Shown piece by piece: positions 1 through 7,910 of a stretch of 42,784 nt of DNA. The stretch covers positions 1 to 42,784 of the forward strand of contig CALGNZ010000024.1 of assembly GCA_937957915.1 (NCBI GenBank), given 5' to 3'. The notes below the pieces were generated by a model. That model was not told the origin of the DNA and made no database searches. It was given only the letters and a program-made list of their open reading frames with translations. The position numbers were made by a program, and so were the translations under genes. The stretch is from an uncultured Granulosicoccaceae bacterium (lineage in GTDB: Bacteria; Pseudomonadota; Gammaproteobacteria; Granulosicoccales; Granulosicoccaceae). Positions within the stretch are counted from its first letter, which is position 1, and the number at the start of each line of letters is the position of its first letter.

Positions 1-441
1 GTTGCAGATAGCACAACAGAGCCTGAATTTGACAGTTGGCAATACTATCCGGATTACTTCAACGGCGAGTTGTGTTTTTTTGTGGGCTCCAATTCGGAGC
101 AATTAGGCGAACCACTTTGTATTTGCATGCCACCCGCTTTCTCACCTTCATCGCAATCGTCCTCAGATTCATCGCAATCATCGTCAAGTTTATCAACACG
201 GAGTTCAGGCAATACTGTTGACTATGCCAATGCTGCATGGCGCTTTACATCACTGAAAATATCAGTGCCGGTGTCTCCACCGACTTCTCTGCCATCAGCT
301 GTACTTCAACACTTTGCGAGTATGGAAAGGGTGGAGCTTGTTGTCGGCGACCGGCATCATCTTGAAATACAGTTCAACGAAGGCGAGGGCGGCCAGTCTG
401 CTGATTTATCGCCAGAGTTGCCACTGACGTTAGTTTGGTAG
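1..441 (+). CDS. C-terminal part of an unrecognised protein with a serine-rich linker (5' truncated)
   Basis: The reading frame is open from the first base of the window to a TAG at 439-441, giving at least 146 residues. The 5' end lies outside the window. I do not recognise a family. An aromatic, acidic segment (WQYYPDYF, about residues 13-20) precedes a Cys-containing stretch (LCFFVGS). A Ser/Gln-rich linker follows at about residues 48-66. It is encoded by a 21-bp direct repeat (12-nt cores at 147-158 and 168-179). A mixed C-terminal domain follows the linker. The linker suggests two domains joined by a flexible tether, but whether the protein is cytoplasmic or exported cannot be told without its N-terminus. 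The next gene starts about 110 bp downstream on the same strand, so co-transcription is possible but not shown. Confidence 0.55.
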   Translation, partial: VADSTTEPEFDSWQYYPDYFNGELCFFVGSNSEQLGEPLCICMPPAFSPSSQSSSDSSQSSSSLSTRSSGNTVDYANAAWRFTSLKISVPVSPPTSLPSAVLQHFASMERVELVVGDRHHLEIQFNEGEGGQSADLSPELPLTLVW

Positions 442-549
442 CTGTCGTCTGGAGAGCGCGGTAAGGCTGTGCTTATCGGGCTTTTCGGAATACAATAGAT
501 AGAGCCCGCGAGTGCAGAGAGAGCTTACTAATTTTAAAAATGCCGATCT

Positions 550-2316
550 ATGACTGAACAGCGTGTTTATGAGGTTCTGGCCGACTCTTTTACGAGTGAG
601 GATGTGGATACCTGTTTCGCCCTGCTGGGTGATGCCAACATGAACTGGGCATGCGCGCTGGCCGGGAATGGCTGTCGTTTTGTCTATGTAAGACATGAGC
701 ACTGTGCCGTAGCCGCAGCTATGGCGTATGCACGCAGTACCGGTAAAATCGGAGTGGCAACGGTTACCTGCGGTCCTGGTCTTACACAGGTAATGACCGC
801 ATTACCTGCTGCAGTCAGAGCTCGAATACCGCTACTGATCTTTGCCGGTGAAGCCCCGTTGAAAAGTACCTGGTACAACCAGGGTATCGATCAAAAACCG
901 TTTGTTGATGCTTGCGGTGCGCAGTATGTGTCTCTGCATCATCAACAGACTATGCGGGCGCAGTTACGCGATGCTTTTTTGCAGGCGCACACCACGAGTC
1001 AACCGGTTGTGGTGGGAGTGCCTCTGGATATGCAGAATGAAACCTGGACAGGCTCGCTGGCGCCGATTGAGTCATCTTTTGAGCTGTTACCTGCTCGCGA
1101 GCCACGGATGCCAGCCGAGCACAGTTTCCGCACGGCAGTCGAGCGTATTAACTGTGCAAAAAAAATAGTCGTGATGGCCGGCCTGGGTGCAGTGAATGCG
1201 AAAGCCGGACCAGCCTGTCGGTTGCTGGCTGCAAAGACCGGCGGGTTGCTGGCGACCACACTGCCGGCCAAAGGGTTATTCTACGATGACCCGTTCAGTC
1301 TTGGGGTAGCGGGCGGATTCTCCAGTGAAACCGCCAGAAAATACCTGTCACAGGCTGACCTGATCATCGCTGTTGGTGCGAGTCTGGCAAGCCATAATTC
1401 AGATGGTGGCAAACTTTTCAGTGCAGAGCGGGTGCTGCAAATAGATGTTAATCCAAACGCGGTCAGCCAGGGCAGGCCAGCTGCGAAATACCACCTGGCT
1501 TGTGATGCCAGGGCAGGGGTTGAGGCTCTTGTAAAAGCGATAGACGATCAAACCCGTGCAGAACACAGTGACGCTGCAGGTAGTGAGCCTGGCGACAGTA
1601 GCATTGCTAAAGTAGGTGAACAAGCATCTATCTGGCGAAGCGACAGCATCGCGATTGATATCAGAGATGCACCGGCTGACCGTATAGCCATAGATGCTGC
1701 AGCGGCGGCAACGATGGAGCCCGGTCTGCTGGATCCGCGTGCGGTGGTTAAAACACTCGATGATTTGATACCCGTGGATTGGTTTACCGTGAATTCTTCG
1801 GGCCATTGTTCATGCTTTTTTGCACAGATGAAAAACCGCCCGGCAGAGCGCTTTTTAACCATTAGGGAATTCGGTGCAATAGGCAACGGGCTGTCATTTG
1901 CGATGGGTGTTGCAAGCGCCCATCCTGACGAAGCTGTTGTGTTATTTGATGGTGACGGAAGCTTTCTTATGCACATACAGGAACTGGAAACCATTCGCCG
2001 TCACAACCTGAATATCCTGGTTGTTATCATGAATGACGGTGCTTACGGCTCGGAAGTGCACAAGCTGCGAGCGGAAGGTCTATCTGAACAGGGCGCCGTG
2101 TTTGGTCGCCCGGATTTTGCAGCAATAGCGATCAGCTTCGGGCTACAAGGGGCAACGGTCAGTAATGTAGATCAACTGGCCGGGTTGATAGACGAGTTTG
2201 CTATGCGTACAGGGTCGCCTGGTAACGATGCCACCGGCTGTAATGCTACCATTCTCGATGTGCAGATATCGGATAAGGTTGTGTCATCAGTTATTCAACG
2301 CTCGCATCCGCATTAG
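550..2316 (+). CDS. Thiamine diphosphate-dependent enzyme, acetolactate synthase/decarboxylase-like
   Basis: This 588-residue protein has the three-domain layout of ThDP enzymes of the acetolactate synthase, benzoylformate and pyruvate decarboxylase group. The N-terminal domain carries the catalytic glutamate in VRHEHC (Glu50), followed by a CGPGLTQ loop. The central domain is Rossmann-like. The C-terminal domain holds the ThDP/Mg motif, GDGS at 468-471 through NDG at 495-497. Such enzymes cleave or form C-C bonds next to a 2-keto group. Acetolactate synthesis itself is not established, and no small regulatory subunit gene is adjacent. An Ala/Asp/Ile-rich insertion at about residues 338-388 sits in the linker before the C-terminal domain. 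The ATG at 550 is the only sensible start, since the upstream ATG at 540 runs into a stop at once. A 2-hydroxyacid dehydrogenase follows 64 bp later on the same strand, so the pair may handle a 2-keto/2-hydroxy acid. The substrate is unknown. Confidence 0.85.
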   Translation: MTEQRVYEVLADSFTSEDVDTCFALLGDANMNWACALAGNGCRFVYVRHEHCAVAAAMAYARSTGKIGVATVTCGPGLTQVMTALPAAVRARIPLLIFAGEAPLKSTWYNQGIDQKPFVDACGAQYVSLHHQQTMRAQLRDAFLQAHTTSQPVVVGVPLDMQNETWTGSLAPIESSFELLPAREPRMPAEHSFRTAVERINCAKKIVVMAGLGAVNAKAGPACRLLAAKTGGLLATTLPAKGLFYDDPFSLGVAGGFSSETARKYLSQADLIIAVGASLASHNSDGGKLFSAERVLQIDVNPNAVSQGRPAAKYHLACDARAGVEALVKAIDDQTRAEHSDAAGSEPGDSSIAKVGEQASIWRSDSIAIDIRDAPADRIAIDAAAAATMEPGLLDPRAVVKTLDDLIPVDWFTVNSSGHCSCFFAQMKNRPAERFLTIREFGAIGNGLSFAMGVASAHPDEAVVLFDGDGSFLMHIQELETIRRHNLNILVVIMNDGAYGSEVHKLRAEGLSEQGAVFGRPDFAAIAISFGLQGATVSNVDQLAGLIDEFAMRTGSPGNDATGCNATILDVQISDKVVSSVIQRSHPH

Positions 2317-2380
2317 GTGCGTGAAACACAAAGCCTATCTATGCCACCAGTGCAGCATTCAATGAAGGTGCAGGTATAAA

Positions 2381-3349
2381 ATGAAACGTATCGCGGTGCT
2401 TGATGATTACGCCGATGTGTCTCGGTCGATGGCTGACTGGTCCAGCCTGGTTGACTGTGAGGTCACTGTATTTACCGATACGGTCACTGACCCGCGAGAG
2501 CTGCAACAACGATTGCTGCCGTTTGACATTATCTGTCTGATGCGCGAGCGCACCCCGTTTCCGGCATCGCTGATTAGTTCATTGCCGTTGCTAAAGCTGA
2601 TTGTCACCAGCGGCCCGCGCAATTTGTCGATTGATCTGGAGGCGGCGGCTGCTAACAATATTTTGGTCTGTGGTACCGAATCTCGCAAGACTACAACCTC
2701 TGAACTGGCGACGCTGATGATGCTGACGTTATCGCGCAATCTGCATCTTGAAGTGAATGCGATGCAAACCAGTGGATGGCAAACCAGTCTTGGTCGGGAC
2801 CTGCATGGATTGTCTTTGGGGCTGATTGGTCTTGGTAAAATCGGGGCGCAAATGGCAGTGCTCGGCAAGGCGTTTGGTATGAGTGTGAATGCGTGGTCCC
2901 CCAATTTATCGCCTGACCGTTGCGCAGAGCATGACGTGCAATACCAGCCTTCGCTACCGGCATTGATGTCCGCATCAGATGTTGTTTCGGTACACATGGT
3001 TTTGTCTGAGCGGTCCACCAATCTGATTGATGCAGCCGCGTTTTCGGCGATGCGAGACAGAGCTATTTTTATAAATACCTCGCGCGGCCCGATTGCCAAT
3101 GAGGATGATTTACTGGCAGGGCTGAAACAAGGGAAGCCATGGAAAGCAGGTCTTGATGTCTACGCGCAGGAGCCGCTGCCAGACGATAGCCCACTGCGTG
3201 ATAAAAAACTGGTAGACGAAGGACGATTACTGTTGTCGCCGCACCTTGGTTATGTGACGGAACAAACCTGGCAGATTTTCTATTCGCAAACAGTCGACGC
3301 TATAGCGGCGTGGCAAGCGGGCAATCCCATTCGGGTGTTGTCAGCTTAA
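2381..3349 (+). CDS. D-2-hydroxyacid dehydrogenase family protein (NAD-dependent)
   Basis: This 322-residue protein belongs to the D-isomer-specific 2-hydroxyacid dehydrogenases, which interconvert 2-keto acids and D-2-hydroxy acids with NAD(P)H. The dinucleotide-binding motif GLGKIG is at 150-155, within GLSLGLIGLGKIG. The catalytic triad is visible: Arg235 in NTSRGP, Glu264 in AQEPLP and His288 in SPHLGY. Length is normal for the family. An AAGGTG ribosome site lies 5' of the ATG. It follows the ThDP enzyme on the same strand and probably shares its transcript. Its TAA stop overlaps the stop of the convergent tcuB gene within a single TTAA palindrome at 3346-3349. Related proteins include phosphoglycerate, glyoxylate/hydroxypyruvate and phosphonate dehydrogenases, so the substrate remains open. 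Confidence 0.88.
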   Translation: MKRIAVLDDYADVSRSMADWSSLVDCEVTVFTDTVTDPRELQQRLLPFDIICLMRERTPFPASLISSLPLLKLIVTSGPRNLSIDLEAAAANNILVCGTESRKTTTSELATLMMLTLSRNLHLEVNAMQTSGWQTSLGRDLHGLSLGLIGLGKIGAQMAVLGKAFGMSVNAWSPNLSPDRCAEHDVQYQPSLPALMSASDVVSVHMVLSERSTNLIDAAAFSAMRDRAIFINTSRGPIANEDDLLAGLKQGKPWKAGLDVYAQEPLPDDSPLRDKKLVDEGRLLLSPHLGYVTEQTWQIFYSQTVDAIAAWQAGNPIRVLSA

Positions 3350-4455
3350 GCGTTTTCCTGTTTTATTTGTGCATCACGGATCAGCGCTGCAAAGCGAAAA
3401 AACGCATGTGTCATTTTTGTATACGGCATGGTCAGGAAAAATGTCAGTACCGACCCCAGGTGAACCGCAAGTAATAGTGGCATAAGGCCTGTGCCGGTAG
3501 CGGCATATAAAAGTAGCCCGGTTGCACCAGTCGCACCTAACAGTAAAACGAAAGCCATTTCAGCGCCCCAAAGTGAAGCGGCGCCAAGCGAGGCGTCTGC
3601 CTTTGTCTTCAGCCACGCTAGGCCGGCACAGCCAACTGTGAGTAACAGACCGCCTGGTATGCCAAGTAACTTGGGCACGGATAACAGCGGGTAGGGGGCC
3701 GGGCTGGCAAAAAGATAGTGCATTAAGGTGCCTGAAACAGTCGATGCAAAGCACAGGAGGAACCCGTACATGCAGGCCTGATGCAGCCAGCGTCGGCTGT
3801 TGGTATAGCGCTCTTCGCGTTCAAAATTGCAACCTTGCCCCTGTCCGCCTGACAGATTTTCAAGGTTTGCTACTGGTTTGAGTGCGCTGGCAAGGTGGCT
3901 GACTGAAATGCGTTGTCCGCCAACGGCGCGCCAGTAGGCGCGCAAACCAAAGCCTGTGACAATCAACGGCAATATAAATGCCGGTGCGAATATTGACACC
4001 ATCAGCGAGTGCGAGAGTACCGCGTAGAAGCCGCTGCCATCACCGATATTTCGAAAATACGATGCGGCAAACAGCATTAACATCAGGCCGACTATAAACA
4101 GCAATGCCAGTAGTACACCGTGCTGTTGAAAACCTGTGGCCAGTGCGCGCGGGCGCATAAAGGTTTGCCAGTTTTGTGCTCTGACTTCTGCCAGCGCTCG
4201 TGGCAGGTTGACATTGAATTCGTGTGGTTCCGAGTACTGACACGCATAGTAGCAGCCACGGCAATTGTGACACAGGTTTGCCAGTTGGCTGATGTCGCTG
4301 TTGCTAAAACTGCGCTGGCGGTTTATCGCAGGGAAGACAGCGCAATAGCCTTCGCAGTAACGACAGGCGTTGCAGATCTGTACCTGACGATGCGCTTCTT
4401 CGATAGCGCCATTGATAGTGTCTTTGATGGTTGGCTCTGTTTTTTCAGCACACAT
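3346..4455 (-). CDS. tcuB: Tricarballylate utilisation protein B-like, Fe-S membrane electron-transfer protein
   Basis: This 369-residue protein resembles TcuB/CitB, the membrane partner that takes electrons from the flavoprotein TcuA during oxidation of tricarballylate to cis-aconitate. The N-terminal third carries two clusters of the form CxxCxxCxxxC (Cys28/31/34/38 and Cys62/65/68/72), expected to ligate two [4Fe-4S] centres. About six hydrophobic helices follow from residue 100 to the end and would anchor it in the inner membrane and pass electrons towards quinone. It overlaps the upstream tcuA by 11 nt (4445-4455), which points to translational coupling. No TcuC transporter or TcuR regulator is present in the window. 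The physiological substrate may therefore be another polycarboxylate; the assignment is to the family. Confidence 0.85.
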   Translation of the reverse strand: MCAEKTEPTIKDTINGAIEEAHRQVQICNACRYCEGYCAVFPAINRQRSFSNSDISQLANLCHNCRGCYYACQYSEPHEFNVNLPRALAEVRAQNWQTFMRPRALATGFQQHGVLLALLFIVGLMLMLFAASYFRNIGDGSGFYAVLSHSLMVSIFAPAFILPLIVTGFGLRAYWRAVGGQRISVSHLASALKPVANLENLSGGQGQGCNFEREERYTNSRRWLHQACMYGFLLCFASTVSGTLMHYLFASPAPYPLLSVPKLLGIPGGLLLTVGCAGLAWLKTKADASLGAASLWGAEMAFVLLLGATGATGLLLYAATGTGLMPLLLAVHLGSVLTFFLTMPYTKMTHAFFRFAALIRDAQIKQENA

Positions 4456-5902
4456 GTCTGGCTGCCTCGCGGCCGGCTATCCTTCCAAATACAGTGCCGA
4501 TGGTCATACCGAAACCAGCCAGATAGCCCTGTCCCAAAATACTGCCCGCCATAATTTCTCCGGCGGCCCATACGTTGTCATAGCGGCCCTTCTCTGATGT
4601 CGCTCTTGCGCTTTCGTCGACTTTGAGGCCCAGATAGGTAAACGTAACACCAGGTCGAAGAGAGTACGCGTAGTAAGGGGGTTCGCAGATGGGTCGAGCC
4701 CAATTGGTTTTGGCAGGTTCAATTGAGCTGGTAGCAAGTCCGTCAAGTGTGGTCGGGTGGAACGACTCAAGATGTTGCGGGCAGGCGGCGTTAAACGTTT
4801 CTATGGTACGAGTCAGCGTTGTGACTGGCAGTCCGAGTTCTTCCGCCAGTGCTTCTATCGAATCTGCAGTGATTGGCGGATACACTGATGGCATAAACAA
4901 TTCAGCCGATTTACTGTCGATAATTGAGTAAGCCACCTGGTTGGGCTGTGCCGCCACCAGACGGCCCCAAATCGCATAGCGTTTAGGCCAAACGTCTTCT
5001 CCTTCATCGTAGAACCGATCTCCGTTTTCGTTGACCACCACCGAGAATGGCACGCAGTCCAGTCGGGTAACTATGCCGCCGTCGTATTTTGGCGCGCGCC
5101 CGTCAATCGCCACGGCGTGACACTGGGTTGGATCACCAACACTGACGGCCCCCTGATCGAGCATACATTTCAATACCACGCCTTTGTTGTACGGGGTGCC
5201 ACGGATAAGAAAGTTTCGCGCAGCGGGCCCCCAGGCGCGAGCTAACCAATCCAGGTCGGCCTGAAAACCACCACTGGCCAGCACTACAGACTTTGCCTGT
5301 ATTCGAACGCTGGAGTCTTCTATCTTTACCTGCAGGCTTTCGAAGTGGTTATCCTTGATAGCTATATCGGTCACCGCAGCATTGTAGGCGACGGTAACAC
5401 CCAGATCCTCGATCGTGTTGTAGTAAGCGTTGACCAGAGATTTACCACCGCCCAAAAAAAACGCGTTAGTGCGGCTAAGCGAGAGCGTTCCCGTCAGAGA
5501 CGGCTGAAATCTGATGCCGTGATCTTCCATCCACGGCAGGCACGATTCAGACTCGTGAATAGTCAGTCGTGCGAGCGCTTCATCGGTGTGCCCTTTGGTG
5601 ACCCGCAATAGATCGTCAAAGTACTCTTCCTCACTGTAGGCTTCTGTCAGCTTTGACAGGGGAGCACGATGCATGCAGCGGAAATTGCGTGTGTGTCGGG
5701 AGTTGCCTCCCCGATAGGGTTTCGGCGCGCTCTCGAGCAGCAGCACTGTCGCGCCGGCTTCACTTGCTTCTATCGCCGCGCACAACGCAGCGTTGCCTCC
5801 ACCGACGATGGCAACATCCCATAGGCGATCTGATAGCTCGGTTTTCAATTGAGACCTGGCGGTTGATGTGTTCGCGCAAAGTATACCGCGAGTCAGTGGC
5901 AA
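4445..5902 (-). CDS. tcuA: FAD-dependent tricarballylate dehydrogenase-like protein
   Basis: This flavoprotein of the fumarate reductase/succinate dehydrogenase superfamily is closest in architecture to TcuA, which oxidises tricarballylate. An N-terminal FAD-binding dinucleotide fold is clear (AIVGGGNAALCAA, GGG at residues 34-36 of the longest frame), with a downstream acidic residue in LLLESAP. The C-terminal FAD-binding segment reads VWAAGEIMAG. No ATG precedes the FAD fold. The longest frame begins with TTG at 5902, but a second TTG at 5848 (residues KTELSDRL following) has a better upstream AGGT context and would remove 18 residues. The 3' end overlaps tcuB by 11 nt. Together they would form a two-component dehydrogenase feeding the quinone pool. 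Its relation to the convergent ThDP enzyme and hydroxyacid dehydrogenase is only by position. Confidence 0.85.
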   Translation of the reverse strand: MPLTRGILCANTSTARSQLKTELSDRLWDVAIVGGGNAALCAAIEASEAGATVLLLESAPKPYRGGNSRHTRNFRCMHRAPLSKLTEAYSEEEYFDDLLRVTKGHTDEALARLTIHESESCLPWMEDHGIRFQPSLTGTLSLSRTNAFFLGGGKSLVNAYYNTIEDLGVTVAYNAAVTDIAIKDNHFESLQVKIEDSSVRIQAKSVVLASGGFQADLDWLARAWGPAARNFLIRGTPYNKGVVLKCMLDQGAVSVGDPTQCHAVAIDGRAPKYDGGIVTRLDCVPFSVVVNENGDRFYDEGEDVWPKRYAIWGRLVAAQPNQVAYSIIDSKSAELFMPSVYPPITADSIEALAEELGLPVTTLTRTIETFNAACPQHLESFHPTTLDGLATSSIEPAKTNWARPICEPPYYAYSLRPGVTFTYLGLKVDESARATSEKGRYDNVWAAGEIMAGSILGQGYLAGFGMTIGTVFGRIAGREAARHVC

Positions 5903-5989
5903 ATGCGGGGCTGTTCTAACGCAATCTCAGAGACTTGCTACATGGCTATGTGGATTAGATCCGAATCGGGAACACACGGATATTGTTTC

Positions 5990-6015
5990 GAAGGCCTGGC
6001 AAAGGCCAGACCTTC
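5990..6015 (-). terminator. Imperfect hairpin between the OmpA-family gene and tcuA
   Basis: Arms 5990-6000 and 6005-6015 pair over 11 bp with one mismatch around a 4-nt loop (core GGCCTGGC/GCCAGACC). It lies downstream of the OmpA-family stop and upstream of tcuA, both on the minus strand, where a terminator would separate the two. There is no good T-run after it on either strand. A second small perfect hairpin (AACCCG/CGGGTT) is at 6044-6058. A 10-nt sequence, CCGAATCGGG, occurs at 5961 and again inside that second hairpin. Confidence 0.3.
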
Positions 6016-6088
6016 TGTTGTAGTCAATTGCGTTCTACGGTCTAACCCGAATCGGGTTTATCAGTGTTGGACTGTTGAACCCTACGGT

Positions 6089-7702
6089 CTATGGGAATTT
6101 AAGCTCAAACTCAACTCGCCGATTGATGCGGCGCCCCTGCAGGGTATCGTTGCTCGTGACAGGTTGTGACTCACCATAGCCATAGGCGAATAGTCGATCG
6201 AGAGTGATGCCCTCTGAGGCTATAAATGAAGCGCAGGCTCTGGCTCTTTGCATCGACAGGTCCATATTACGGCGGGCGCTGCCACTGGAGTCGGTATGAC
6301 CGCTGATCTCCAGAAACGAATCGGGGTACTTTTTCAGCAGTGCTGCTATCTCACGAAGTATCTCCTGCGAGCGTGGTGTCAGCGTGGCGCTTGAGCTGTT
6401 AAATGCCACCTGCGCGACAGCTTCATCGAGAATGCGCTGGTCTGCAACACTGATTGCTGTTGTTGCAGCTTGCACACTGTCAGCTGCGGCTGCTGGTGCA
6501 CAACCAAGCAGCTCTATAGTTCCGACAACACCGTTGCACTGGTCGTCAGCATCGGCGACACCGTCGCCATCGCTGTCGATCGGGCATCCGTCGGTCGCGG
6601 TGCCGGCAATCGAAGGACACAGGTCGTCGGTATCAGCTACACCGTCACCGTCACTGTCTGCCAAAGTGGGGCAACCGTTGTTTTCGATTGATCCTTTCAC
6701 ATCCGGGCATCGGTCGTCTGTATCGCTAACCCCGTCTGCGTCAACGTCGGAAGGACAACCCTGGAAGCGGCTTTCTCCAGCGCGTTGCGGGCAAAGGTCT
6801 GAATTGTCCATAACACCATCGCCGTCGCTGTCAGCTTCGGATACGGGTGGACAGCCGTTGAACTCCAGTGTGCCGGGCTGATCGGGGCATAGATCAGCGG
6901 CGTCAGCAACGGAGTCGCCGTCTGCATCTGCAGGGCATCCATTGCTCTGTGTGCCCGGTAGATCAGGGCACTGATCTTCAGTGTCACTAATGCCGTCAGC
7001 ATCTGTGTCGGTGGGTAACTCTGCAGGGCAGCCGTTGTTATTTGCGTTGCCTGCGACTTCAGGACAATTGTCAGCGGTGTTGTATACGCCATCTTTGTCG
7101 TCGTCTGCAGGGCAGCCAAGATTGGCAGCTATGCCGCCAAGTGAAGGACAGCGGTCCTCTGCGTCGGCAATAGTGTCTCCGTCAGTGTCTATCGGGCAAC
7201 CGCCATTGTCAGCCGAGCCAGCCAGTGTCGGGCATTGGTCGCGAAGATCGTTGACGCTGTCCTGGTCAGTGTCTACAGCGGTGAGGTCTGTACCGGTGCT
7301 ATCAGTAACCGCCATGTTGTTTGCGAGATTGTTAGTCGAAGAAGCCGAAGCGACAGCACAGCCATTGTTGGCGATAGTGCCGCGAGTATCAGGGCACTGA
7401 TCCTGGCTGTTTGCAATGCCATCACCGTCAGTGTCAGTTTGGGTAGTGGATACTTTTTCGGGACATCCAAAATTTGATGCGGGCCCTGCGGCGACTGTGC
7501 AACGGTCCATCTTATCGGCGACGCCATCACCATCAATATCGCTGGCGATAGCAACCATACTGGTGCTGTCAGTGTCCAATGATGGGGCAGAGTCTCCGAG
7601 TAAGTAGTACCCCAGCCATCCGAAAAACAATAGAACGGGTATGGCTATAATAAATTCTTCGCGCTCTATTTCGTCTTTGAAACCAAACAGACTATCTTTC
7701 AT
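6089..7702 (-). CDS. Membrane-anchored OmpA-family protein with 11 thrombospondin type 3 repeats
   Basis: This 537-residue envelope protein has three parts. Residues 17-36 form one hydrophobic helix after a charged cytoplasmic start (KDEIEREE), so it looks like an uncleaved inner-membrane anchor. Residues about 50-410 contain eleven calcium-binding thrombospondin type 3 repeats of the form DxDGDGxxDxxDxCP, each ending in a second Cys. Residues 419-537 are an OmpA C-terminal peptidoglycan-binding domain, with the HTDSSG and LSMQRA segments and the arginine-rich GRRINRRVE end. The TSP3 array would form a rigid calcium-stabilised rod linking the inner membrane to peptidoglycan. The ATG at 7702 has a strong CAGGAG ribosome site 7-8 nt upstream. 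A multi-helix channel-like gene lies upstream on the same strand, separated by about 210 bp with a hairpin. Confidence 0.88.
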   Translation of the reverse strand: MKDSLFGFKDEIEREEFIIAIPVLLFFGWLGYYLLGDSAPSLDTDSTSMVAIASDIDGDGVADKMDRCTVAAGPASNFGCPEKVSTTQTDTDGDGIANSQDQCPDTRGTIANNGCAVASASSTNNLANNMAVTDSTGTDLTAVDTDQDSVNDLRDQCPTLAGSADNGGCPIDTDGDTIADAEDRCPSLGGIAANLGCPADDDKDGVYNTADNCPEVAGNANNNGCPAELPTDTDADGISDTEDQCPDLPGTQSNGCPADADGDSVADAADLCPDQPGTLEFNGCPPVSEADSDGDGVMDNSDLCPQRAGESRFQGCPSDVDADGVSDTDDRCPDVKGSIENNGCPTLADSDGDGVADTDDLCPSIAGTATDGCPIDSDGDGVADADDQCNGVVGTIELLGCAPAAAADSVQAATTAISVADQRILDEAVAQVAFNSSSATLTPRSQEILREIAALLKKYPDSFLEISGHTDSSGSARRNMDLSMQRARACASFIASEGITLDRLFAYGYGESQPVTSNDTLQGRRINRRVEFELKFP

Positions 7703-7841
7703 AACGTACTCCTGACACCGCGCTGACTTGTATTATTTATTATCTTTGCGACTTTAAAACTGGCCTGGACTGTCAACCTGCAACGGTCAAATAGTTCAGT
7801 ACTGAATCGTGCAAGCCAGCGTTGTTACCTGAGGGTTATTA

Positions 7842-7876
7842 ATCGACCAGGCGGCGCAACTCGCAGCCTGGTCGAT
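7842..7876 (-). terminator. Strong 11-bp hairpin downstream of the channel-like gene
   Basis: ATCGACCAGGC at 7842-7852 pairs perfectly with GCCTGGTCGAT at 7866-7876 across a 13-nt loop. It sits 35 bp after the stop of the 7911-9080 gene on the minus strand and is followed there by an A/T-rich TAATAA tract. It probably ends that transcript or attenuates read-through into the OmpA-family gene. The T-run is short, so a Rho-independent terminator is likely but not certain. Confidence 0.5.
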
Positions 7877-7910
7877 CTGGGGGAGTAGCGGAGGTATACC
7901 TCGCAGACTC

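Noticed and set aside
2407..3099. 230-codon open frame on the minus strand opposite the 2-hydroxyacid dehydrogenase
   Set aside because: The plus strand carries an intact dehydrogenase with all catalytic residues; the reverse frame has no recognisable protein character.
6384..7400. Ser/Thr/Val-rich open frames on the plus strand opposite the TSP3 repeats
   Set aside because: They are antisense images of the repetitive Asp-rich TSP3 coding sequence, not a real repeat protein.
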